64,000 nucleotides of DNA from NCBI GenBank assembly GCA_017562135.1, contig QEYB01001162.1, forward strand, positions 124,001-188,000. Reading direction: 5' to 3'. Positions within the stretch are counted from its first letter, which is position 1. Each line of letters opens with the position of its first letter. A program made the position numbers and the translations under genes. Positions 37,401 through 49,400 of this stretch are shown piece after piece. Under the pieces are notes generated by a model. It was not told the DNA's origin. It saw only the letters and a program-made list of their open reading frames with translations, and did not search any database. This DNA is from Dipylidium caninum (lineage: Eukaryota; Platyhelminthes; Cestoda; Cyclophyllidea; Dipylidiidae).

Positions 37401-40400
37401 CTGGCGGTGGGGGCGGAGCCGGCGGCGCCGAGGGCAGGGGCGGTGGCGCGACCGGCGGAGGTGTCTCCAAGGCGGGTGGAACGCAGGGCGGCGCGGCGGG
37501 GGGCAGCAGCGCTCTGCGCGACCTCAACGACACCGCCTTTGTCCGTCCCACCACGGTGGGCACAAATGCCGTCGCGACGGAGGAGGAGAGGAATCTCACA
37601 GCCGAGCTCTTCAGCCTCATCTTCAACAACCTCTCCTGTCGCCGATATGACGCGGAATTGTACGTCTACGCGCTGCCCTGTCTGACGGCCATCGGATGCG
37701 CCTTGCCGCCCGACTACTGCTCGTCGCATTGGGACGCTCAGTCGAAGTTCGTGGAGGACGACAACATGGGATTTGACGGTTTGTTCCCGCCGATGTCTCA
37801 GCAATCCTACCTTAAGTGTACTAAAGCCAACTGTCCGCCTCGGGGGCTGAAGAAGGAGGTTTCACCAGGGCGAAACGACGGCCTTGTCACGGGGCGACAG
37901 TAGTTAGTTTCTCGGACAGCCGGGCTGTGTCACGCCCCGATGTTCGCCTTCCACAGTCTGGCAACTGTTGGCCATTTGTCGAGGTTAAACTCGATTGCCC
38001 GAGGAAGTAAAGTCCACTTTTCTCTCTCCCATCCGCGCAGTTTCCGTTCATCCCGGCGGACCGGACAGCGCAGCCGACCTGCGAGCCTCAAACCAGCAAC
38101 ACGAGAGCTTCAGACCCGCGCCTCTCGTCACCTCGTCGGTAAGTCGGTTCATTTGATCAAGCGGCGCAGACGGAAACCGGTGGGGCGGAAGATGAGGAGG
38201 AGGAGGAGGAGGAGAAAGTCAGTTCGTTTTCCCCACGATTTGCCCTCTCCTCGTCCCCCGGTGGACAAGAATCCTCCCCTTCGTCGAGCCGCTCTGGCGC
38301 TGACAAGGTTGTGGCTCTACTTTCCTCCAGTAAGCGTCCCTAAACAGAGCGGTGAATCGTCTAAAAGTCTTCTCACAAATGCAGTTGGGACTCTCGAATC
38401 TCCATCTTCCACCTCCCTCGCCGAACTCCTGCGACGAGGAGGCGCAGTCGACGAGGCAAACTCGTCTCTTCACCCGCCATCGAGTCACTCGAGTCGTCGC
38501 GGCCACTGTCCGCTCGCCAACCAGTTCTTCCACTCGTATTCGTCTCGTCCCGTTCACTCGAGTCGGCTAGTCACAGCTCTTCAAGCCGTTAGGCCCGAGG
38601 AGCGGAATTCGACTCGAAATAAGTGGCATTTACGGCGACTCCACCTGTCCTGAAGGTCGTAGTCGACCGGATCGTCGAACTGCAGGCGTTGACAAGCTTC
38701 AGGGGGCCTTTTCGGCTGCCTTGCTTCTGAGCCTCTGTGTGCCAGACGTGGGCCGCCGAGCTTCGACATCGCGTTGTGCTGCAGTTTGTCCCCTTCGGAC
38801 GAGCGGAGAATGTCTGACTCCTTGTGTTTTGACGCCCTGCGTTTAAGCATTCCCGCTAAACGTCGGCCGCCCTTCTGGCCAGGTTAATCTCGAATTTTCG
38901 CCATTCTGCCGCGTATCGACGCTGAACCCCTCGAAACGGCTGTAGTTGAAAATGATCCTACATTTTCAGTCACCTATCATTTTTTACTCATTTTTTAGCG
39001 GTCCGTGTGCTTTTCCTCGGAAAATTTCACTCCCCGACTGACCATCTTTTGCTCCACAGATAAAACTGCCGGCCGCGTTGAGCATCCTGGTGGACCAATT
39101 TGCGAAGCACTGCCACGACTCCTGGGCGCAGGAGCTGGTCGACCAGGGCTACGTGTACGGGCTGACGCTGGACGAGGCCCGACGCACGCATCCCAATATC
39201 CGGCCGTACCATTCGCTCTCACAACGGGTGGGTAGACTGCACGCCCCTTTTCCCCTCTGCCCCGTTCTCCCGCCAGTTATTTGCCTACTCCCCGACACCC
39301 CGCACCTTCTGGGGTCCTTCCGTGGCTCTTTTGGCTATCCATCCTCGATCAGCTTCCGAAACAGAGCCGAGGCGCCCCTCACACGCGAAACCGTCAATCC
39401 ACTCACCTTTCCCGGCTTCCATTGGAACTTGCCTCAGTCTACTACAGGTTCCTTGGCACTCGCCACCGAGCTTTGGCCGTTCTCTGCTCACTCGCGTGTC
39501 TTTTTAGCCAGCGCTGAGTCTGCTAAAATCCCGTCGAACTGTCTCTGCGCCCCTTGATTCACTCGCGCTCTCTTTTGCCGCTTTCGCGGCTCCGTGTTGT
39601 TTGGACTCCTCCCTTCCACCCGAAGCGTTATCGCCTCTCGTTTTTCCCCACACTCTTTCCTCGAGCAGTCCTCTAGTCGTCGAACCCCCTTCTCCAGTTG
39701 CACGCATTTGCATGCGCTTACGTCTCCCCCATCCGCCAATCATCAATGGGCGTCTTTTTACTCCGACGAATTTGATTGGTGCGCCGGGGCAACGCGACGA
39801 CGAGGCCACGAAGTGCCGCAAGAAACCCCTCGCGCCTTGCCAGTCACTACAAGTGGGAGCGTGTGAGGCTAAACTGCCTTTCAGACGACTGACTGTGTCT
39901 GAAGACGTTCTGCCCGTCCCCAACAGCTCGCTCTCTTAGCTTGCGACCGCCGACATTGCGAGTCCCGCCTTTTCTTCTCCCATGCGCTCAGACGCTGACC
40001 AGATCTTGTGAATCTACGTCTTCCCTCCTCCTTTAGGACCAAATGCGCTACATCCAGCCGGTGACGGAGACGCTGCGCGCAATGCTCGCCCTCGGGTGGA
40101 CCATTGACCCCTCGGGCGTGTGCCACGAAGACGACGGGACGGGACTGGGTCTTCGTCGAAGGCAATTCATGCACAATGTGAGCTACCGCCCTACTCCTCT
40201 ACCACCACTGCTAATGTGGTCTTCCCCAGCCGTTCTGCCTCGGCAGAATGGCTAGATTGCAATTTCTATCTCTCTTCTCACCGTCTGAGATGGCAACTAA
40301 AGTCGGTTTTCTCACTCTCAGAGGAAGCGCGAAGGGCAGAGCAACATGACAAATTAAGTGGAGGCAATCAGTTTGGTTTATCTCCCTTCCTTTTAGCAGG

Positions 40401-43400
40401 CCGAGAGTCCTCACGGCTACATACCCGCGCCCAAGGACCTTCACGGCGTCAACGTGACCCGGGAGTTGGTCGACTTGGCCGAGCGTCTGGCCGACAACGC
40501 ACACCAGATTTGGGCGAAGCAGAAAATGGAAGAGTTGGAGGAGATCGGTGCGTTCTCGTCTTTTAATCGCCTGCCAGTCGATGTCATTGAGCACGGAGGA
40601 GTTTGCCCTTTTGCGACTCCAGCCGTGAAGATGCGAGATTTCAAGGCTCAGACCTTCCCTTTAAGTCAACACGCGGTGGCATTACCTGCGCAATAAGTCT
40701 GCCTTTAGATGGTGCTCTGAGATTTGCTTGGTGGCTGTTACCTTCGAAAACCTCAGCTGATTGGTTAAATAGGCGAAGCAGCTTCGTTTCGCAGCCTTCT
40801 TGGACCGTTCAGTGAAGAATCCGACGAATTCTGGGTTAATCGTGGTACAAAAGGCACAAATCGGCTTCGTGGTTGTGGCGCTCTTCACAGTTGCCCCGTT
40901 TTTGTAAATTCTCGGGAAAGTCATCCTAACTCGATCCACTCTTTTGTGCGGTAGTAGACGGTTTTTGAACAGTTTGAGAAAGTTTATCGGTCCTTGAGAC
41001 GAAGACGAGACTCTCCGCAGTCTCATGGAAATTTCCTCCGAGTAATAGTATTAGACGAGAAGCGACGCGGTTCCTGGGAGTCTTTCGTTATCAGCGAAGT
41101 AGGAAACGCGGTGCTGAAATAGCTCGAGGCCTTCTCCCTCAACTGATGTGAAGAGTTAACTGGTGGGCCACTACTCCTCGCATTACACCCAATCTAGGCG
41201 GTGGTGTTCACCAGCTCCTGGTGCCCTACGACATTCTGACGGATCGCGAGCGCAAACGCTATCGTCGCCTGACTCACGAGCTGATTCGGTACCTCCAGTA
41301 TTGGGGCTATCGCCTCTCCTACAAACCGCCTAATCAGCAAGTGGATACCTCCAAGACTGGCGCGACGTACGACGCGACAAATGCCTCCTCGACTGCGATA
41401 AAGCAGTTCACTGGGGAACGAGGAGAAGGTGAGCGATGGGCGAATGCTCTTTTACTCTGCTGATACAACGGTTCGGCTGAGTGCACTGTTTTACACAAAT
41501 TTTGGTGTGCATCGTTGTAAAAATAGGCCATAGTCAACGTCTGAATGACCACTGCCGCGGACAGACGTGTTGGATGGGGGGTTGCGCAACAAAGGGCCGG
41601 CAGGATTGGAGGAGAGGTGAACAACTGCTTTAAATGATGCCGACAAACTTCGACGACTTGCCTGTTTGAGGGTTTAACGAGCCTCACTCACGACTGGTCG
41701 CAGATTGTCAGACCATTTCAGTGATTTCGATGGAAAGAAGGTGGAGAAGTCCGATTGGATAGGTCGTCAACCAACCAATCAGAAAATAGCATCCCGTAAG
41801 ACCGTTCGGAGCAGACATTTTCTGCCAATCAAAAGTCTCGAATGGCATTCTACCCACTCAGCAACTCGTCCGCTTTCTTTCAAACTTTGTCCCAATATTA
41901 TTCTGTTTATTCAGCCACGGGCTTAGGTTTTATCAACTTTTCCTGCGAATTACAGTATCAACACAGTATGCAAACAATTCTGTCCTTCCTTTTCACCCAT
42001 TTTTGACCACACACTAAGACTGAGTGAATGGGTAAATGAAATTTTTCTGTCTCCGCAGCCAGCGGAAGACGTAGTTGACTTCTCCTGACCTCGAACACTC
42101 ATTACCTCTCCTTAGGTCATCCCTCGAGCCGATTTGCCTACGGCTTGTTGTCGAAGCTGCTGGACTATGTGGAGGGCGCCATGTCGACTGTCCGTGAGGA
42201 CAAACCGAGTCGCATGTTTAGCCGCCACCAAAATCTCACACAGACCAGCGAGGACATGAAATTGCTGGTGAAGGTTGTCCTCCCACTGTTAGAGCGCTAC
42301 TTCTACACCCGCAAGTCCTACTTCATTGACCCCTACTCGGGCGCGTCGATTGAGGAGAAGAAAATGGCCACAATGTGAGTTTAAGCCTGCACTTGTTTCC
42401 TGCAGATCGGCGCGACTGGATCGCCTGTCATTTAGGTCTTCCGTCCCTCCGCTTAGCGGTAAAGCTGCCCCTCCTGTAGGCTTTGCGCATCCTTTCTTGA
42501 ACCAGACGAGGCGACACGTTGCAGAGGTCTTGGAGGATCACCAAGCTCCGAGTCCTACTGAGTCTAAGCCACGAAACTAACTGCCTCAGTTGGAATTGAC
42601 CAGCTCAAGCGCTTCAGTTTGGGTAATGGTGGACGTCCTGCTCACATCTCGCGGACTTCCGTGCTACAGCCGCCTTACAACACAACCGAGAGGCGATTAA
42701 CTTGTGATTGGGGAGCCTCCACTCTCGGCGCAGTGGTGACCGAGAAACATAGATGGCTCTCATAGCCCGTCATAACTTAGATTTAGAGGCATTTTGGAGT
42801 TTAAACTCTCTTCCAACCCCTCACGTCTAGGCTCTTCACCAAGCTCTTCACCCTTCTGCGGCTGAAGACACGGTGCTTCGGTGCCGACGTCAAAGTCACC
42901 GTCTCGTGTCTCAAGTGCCTCATCGAATGCCTCGATATAAAGGCCATAGTGAAAATCAGCTATGCAGAGGACTTTGTTCGTGTTCGGTTGATGCCCTTCT
43001 TTTCCTTCTGTGCCGACGACTTGAACCTCATCATCCGAAACCTCAACTCGGGACGCTACTCCCACATTAAGGTGCGTTGGCCGGTTAAGTGGCCATCCCC
43101 GATTCCCGATCCCCCTTTCTCCTTTCCCCCTGCGCTCACATCACTCCGGACGCTCTCCTTGCCCAGGGCACCATCCGACGAGGCGCCTGCAGCACCGACT
43201 ACCTCCACATGATCCTGTTGCCGACGTTGAAGACGATGTTTGAGCATATCAGCAAGACAGGCGTGGGCGACGACTTGCTCCTGGGACACCTTCAAGTCAC
43301 CTGTTACCGTATCCTCAACGCCCTCTACGTGTTGGGAACCACCAGCCGAAAACACGCCAATCGGCCCGATCTGATGGCAGAGCTGAACAGGTGAGAGACC

Positions 43401-46400
43401 CCGTGGACGGGCGCATTCACCTCGTCGTCCCGAAGCGAATTGCCTAATGTGGCTTTTGTGCTGCTTCCAGGCACCGGCCAATGCTGGGCGAGTGTCTGGC
43501 GGCTCTGACCACCTGCTTCCCGGTCGCCTTCCTGGAGCCCGAGCTGAGCACCCACAATCCGCGCTCCATCGCCTACCACGCGGAGGAGGCGGACTACTCG
43601 TTCGAAGCCAGAGGTTCGTCCTTTTCCTCTTCCTGCTCCGCCTTGTTAATTACAATGCTGGACCATGCCTGGATGTTTTTGTGGACGAGGCGGAACAAAT
43701 AAAAGGATTGGGAAATTTTGATCCAAGTTGTAGAGAGTGAACTGGCCCCGGAAGCGCTTTCGACGATGCCTTTCCTCCGGGAAGGATGTTAAAAGTAGAC
43801 AGCGACTTGGAAGAGAATTGGCAGGGTTGAACAAAAGGCAAAGTTAATTAGGTGGCGGATAGTCTGGTCACATGCTTCTGTCGGATCTTGACAATGCGGT
43901 ATTTGTGTCTGTTGCGTCCAGACCTGCTTCAAAAGATCGGCAAGACTCTGCCCTCGCTCCACGAAATCATCGACGACATCTTCCACCTGGCCGAGACCGG
44001 TTCGAACTGCGCCAACGAGCCGCACCTCATCGAAGTCACCCTCCCCATGCTCTGCTCATACTTGCCCGTGTGGTGGCGCAAAAATCTCGCCCAACGACGC
44101 TACGCCCGCCGCCACGCAGGCTCGAAGGCCGCCGCCCTCTTCCCCGACAATGAGGAGTTTCTCGCCGCCTTGGACGCTGAAGGCGACGGACTGATGGAAC
44201 TCGAGGGCGGTGGGGGTGTCGGTGACGGCGGTGAGGGCAGCGGCGGCAATGGCGACGACGATGATGACGAGGAGAAGGGATGGGGCGCGGCGACGGGTCC
44301 CATTACCACGGTTACTGCGGATTTGATGAATCGTGTGCTGGGCTCGGTGCTGCAGTTGATTCAAAACAACATTGACAACAGCAATGCTCCGTGGATGACG
44401 AGGATTGCCAGTAAGTATTTGGGGACCAGCATTTCTAGCGTCACTTCGGAAGGCTAGAAGCTTGGGAGAAGGTGGAGTAAAACAGTCGTAAATCCTGAAA
44501 TAAATCGAGGATTTAGTAACCCACACACCCGAGTCGCCGACTCACATCGAAAGATTCGGCTGGCCTCAATTGGCTCGAAACAGTGGTTTGGAGGCTCTTC
44601 TTTCGTCGAGTCTCCTTCACCTAGTAAATACGCCAAAGCGACCTGTCTCCTCCCCTCCTTTTGATGCTTTTAACTCGTCGATCTGTTCCATTTTCACACA
44701 CATGTAGCCCAAATACTTTGAAAGAGCCACTTTCTTACATCGGCTTCGGAAATTGTTGTTCAGTCGTTTCGTTTCGAAGCGGCGTTCATTTTGACTGAAC
44801 CGAGGAGTAGCAGTAAATCTCGTTTCTCGGAGAGAGGAGCGGTGTAGGCCATGAAGGGGTGATGTTCAAGACTTTAAGAGTGAAGAAGTCTGATCGCACT
44901 CGTCGTTCTTTGGTACATCCCCAAGGAAAATGTATTTGTCTGTGTTGTGTGATCGAGAACAAACGTCGGCACGCCCGGCAGATTTGTCGCCGTCATTAGA
45001 AGTAATTAGAGTAGAAGACAAAGGAGATTGACAAAGGTCTTCGCTGAACTGTAAGATAACAGACAGCCCTTGTGGAATGCACCCGCTTCCTCAATCGAGG
45101 CGTAGGGAGGGCAGCCCTCGTATCCTCTGAAAATCTGACCAATCACCATCAGACTTGCCGGCGGCGACCAATCAGATTTCACCGCACCTTCGGTGGTATG
45201 GGCCAACGACACTACGATCTGCTATCTTTTATTTCAGCGCGAACTCAGCCCATTGTGGGCAACGCGACCGTCCAAATGTTGGGAAAGTACTTCCTCCCCG
45301 TCTCGGAGCGTCTCTTGGAACAGGCCTTTGCCGTTCAGAGTGAGGAGAGGCGTTTGGGTGAGTGACTGATTTTCCATTTCTGGTCGTTAATTTGCCTGCC
45401 AATGGCGAAATCGCTAGTAAAGCGCAATCCACGACTTCTCGCTTCTGCACTGATTAGTTATATTCCAATTTTCGCGTGTTACATCACTCGTCATCCGGTC
45501 ATCCTCCACCAAAAATATCCGCTTAAATTTTCGTCACAGAAACGTCGGGTTTTTTTATTATTTTTGGCTGTTAATGTCGGCCAGCAGCATTAGCGTGCGA
45601 GTCCATTTTCACAGATTTACACGCCGCTACAATTTTCGTGGCTTTAGAGCGATGCACCGGCCAGAGGTGGATGGTAGAAAGGAATGCGCCTTTAGTCTAG
45701 CTGTGATATTTTTTTGGACGCAAATATCGCGAACAGAAAAGTAGAACTTAATGTAAGGACGAGGAGGCAGCTGTTAACACCACTGGGGCCAAATTCGACT
45801 CTCCCCATGGAACTACTACTGAATAAATTATATAAGTAGACTGTCCGCCCCAGTATTTTACATCAGTTTTGCCGATAAACGTCGGTATATTTGAGTGTTG
45901 TTTTTAAAATCAGGCAACGAGACGGACAAGGGAGGCGAACTGACAGCAGCGTGTGAGTTGCTGGTGCGAAATATGTTTGCCCTCTACCCTCTGCTCATCA
46001 CCTTCGTCGATCGCTACCGCATGGAGTGGCTCAAACAACCCACCATGGAAACAGACCGTCTGTTCAGCGCTGTCGCCAATCTCTTCCTCATCTGGTATGG
46101 ATCACCGGTGAGTGGTACTGCGGTTGTTTCCTTCAGGTGTAGACTTTTGTACTTGAGAAAACTCTTCGCCTGGTTGGCAGAATTTCAAAAGGGAGGAGGA
46201 AACCTTCGTGGGGATTCATGAATTGGACACCCTGGCGCTGATCATGCCCAGCTCTGAAAGAAGCAGCCTTCCCAGCTACGTCGGTCCGCGCACTCATTCT
46301 ACTCAATCCACCAAAACCGGTACGTTTCACACATCGCATCTCTTTAAGCCTTCTTCTGGCCCCAAAAACAATTTAAACACACATTGGGGGAAATCGAGGG

Positions 46401-49400
46401 AGATTCTAAAGGCAAAATTCCTCTCTCTTCTCATCGCTCAACGTCACTCTGTCAAAAGTATGCGTTACTTTCATGCTCGCTTCGCAGGAAAAGGCCCGAA
46501 GAAGAGCTTCACCAGCTTGATGGTCGCCTCGATAAAGCGTCTCCTTCCCATCGGTGAGTTGAAAATACTTTTTTATCATTTGTCTCTCGGCATTCAGCCT
46601 TTCCTGACTTTGGGTCCCCTCCTCAAGGCTTGTGCGTTCTCGGTGGCAGGCAGCAGGAGTTGGTGCAGAGGGCCAAACGCATGTTCCTCAAGGTGAGTTT
46701 GACTGGGCCACAACTCCCTCCGCCCCCTCTGGCCCCCCCCCTCTCCGCCCTGCGACTCTTTCACTCTCTTAACTGACTCCTTTGAGTTTGCTCACTGTTT
46801 TGGGGCCGAAAATCCCAATTATCTCCTCGTATTTGCCTTCGTTTAGCGATCAACAGCACTGGTAATTTCACCACCCCCCGTTTGCATAACACCCAAATCC
46901 TTTCTCCACCCTCTGCTTCTGTTCGTCCAACGTGCTTGCCTCTTTATCCTTACCCATGTATATACTACTCACTATTACTTATTCAGTAGACTGGCACCAG
47001 AGGCGAAATTGTCACGTGTTTAGCTGAACCCCCCCCCCCCCCAAAACCGTAATATTATCCAGTATGATGACTGCATGATCACTTTTATGCCTCCCGTACA
47101 CTATGACAGACTTTTTTTAGCGATTTTATTTGTTTTGGGTGCTACGTAATTGCACTCCGCTTGGTTAGAGTCTGTTTACCGTTAGATGCTGCCACCTTTG
47201 ACCGAGAGACTCGTTGCCAGGCGCCGTCTTTTGTCTTTTTGCAGCACGAAGTCGAGACGGACATAGTCGACTATTTGAGATACGCTCTGGACAAAGACGA
47301 CGATGTATGTGCGGTGCTTTGTCACCTCGTTCTAATTTGTGCCCCTATGAGGTCTCCGTCTCACTCGACTGCTTTCCCGATGATTTTAGTCCGAGACAAA
47401 AGTGTACCGATGGCAGAAGCTGCTCTACCAAAAAATTGACCGCACCATCATTCTGACTGGATGTCACGAGGCCTTAGGCGTGTCGACGAAAGACGAGATC
47501 ATCAACCGAATTGTGACCTTAGCCAAGGTCATGCATGCTCTCTACCTCGTCAGCGTAAGTTCCTCAACGCCTCGTCCATCCGGCACACACTCTTTTTTTC
47601 CCCATCGACTCGATCATCGCCAGTCCGGTCTTTTCCCCCAACGCCGCAATCACCTCGGCCATAGAAGTGGACATATCGTTTATGACTTATGAGGTCATCT
47701 ATTCGTCTCCGACTTCAGTCGTCGGGGGGGTGAGGCTGGAGCCGCCCAAACCCACTCGAGGGCTGAGGCGCGCATCCACCAACTCGGGCCCGTTCTCTTC
47801 GTCCGGGTGTCATTCAACTACTCACCCTGGTCAAATAGCAGTTCGCTCGTATGTCGTCACATTGTCCGTGTAGACCCGGTCGTCTGATAATGAAACCTCG
47901 TTAAGTAGTGTGTAAATTGGGGGTTGTCCTTCCCCCGCCGACCGGTGATTTTCCTCCGCGCAACCTTCCACTTTTCTCCCACTATGTCCATGATAAAACG
48001 CCAAAGTGGCGCCTTATTGGACAAAATGCTGTTCAGTTCGTTGTCACGCAGGATTCTTCCATTTCGTCAATTTCTCGAACAACTGTTTGATTCCCTTGTG
48101 CAATGAATCAACTCACTTAACCTTTTTCAACTAGCATGTTGCCCCGGCCACACTGAATCGAGGCGCCTGGAAGAAGTTGGTTTCCACACAAAGAAAGCGC
48201 GCGGTGATGGCGTGTTTCAGAATGCAGCCTTTCTACGCTTTGCCACGTCATCGTGCCATAAACCACTTTCTCATGGCTTATCATGATGGATGGCTGAGTT
48301 ACGAGCAGTCCTTGGGTGTCCGGTTGATCGAAGAGATCACCGGAGCCACGACGGAGGAGAATCCCCTCTCGCTCGCTTCCCATGGCTCGGGTACCGCCAC
48401 CGCCGTGGCCGTCGCTCCCATCGCTGATATGGCATCATCCGGTACTTCCTGTGACTTCGGCAGTGGCTCTGGCGATGCTGATTCGTCGGGTTCCGGTGGT
48501 GGTGCTGGAGGCGGTGAGAACGAAGCCGCAGCGTCCATAGCAAGAGCCATCATGGAGGCGTCAGCGTACTCGGATTCGTCTGAAGAGGGTGAGCATTTGC
48601 ATGTTAGCAACCCTGATTGCCTCCAAGTGTCACAATTCATTAAACAAAGTTTGTTTTATATGTCTTAAAGACAATATATCGCTTTCTGGCGGAAGTGGAG
48701 TGGACAGTGGTGGAGGTGGTGGGACCACCACCGCCTCATCTGCCATGACAAGCAACGAGCAGGCGGAGGACAACACAGCTCCGACGGAGGGTGTGGTGCA
48801 TTCGGTATTCGCTACAGATTATTGCTCCACTCCCGATCCCTTGCGTCAACTCCTCACCGCACTCTGTCGAACTGCCATGGACCAGGCTCCAGACGACCCG
48901 CTCTACCTGGCCTTCGCGCGTATCATGGCCAAGGTGTGTTCTTCCACGGTTTTCTTCGGTTATTTTGATCGTCCAATTCCATTCCGCCCCTAATTTGAAT
49001 TGAAAGTTTGCTTACGATTGGGATATTCTTGATGTTTAAGTTGTAGAATGTGATAACTTCACTTTCAGAGTTGTTCAGGCAAAGACGAGAACGATGAAAA
49101 CGGTGGTAGTGGCGGAGGCGGAGGCAGTGATGAAGGCTCGTCGACTAACGAAGAGGGGGAAGGTCCATCGTCTCAAGAACAGGAGGAGCAGAAACAACGC
49201 CTCCTCTTTGAGCAAAATCGTCTTTCCGAGCGCGGCGCGGCAGAAATGGTTCTCCTCGAATTAGCCGCCTCCAAAGGTGGTGCCCATTTTTTGTCTACTA
49301 AACGCACTACTGAACCTTAAATAAGTAGACATCACTTTGTGTTTTTAGGGGAGGCCACGCCCGTTGCGATGGCCTCCGTGGAGTTGGGAATAGCAATTCT

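Noticed and set aside
37940..38653. 238-codon plus-strand open frame
   Set aside because: Arg-rich nonsense reading. The same bases hold RyR exon 51 in another frame plus intron sequence.
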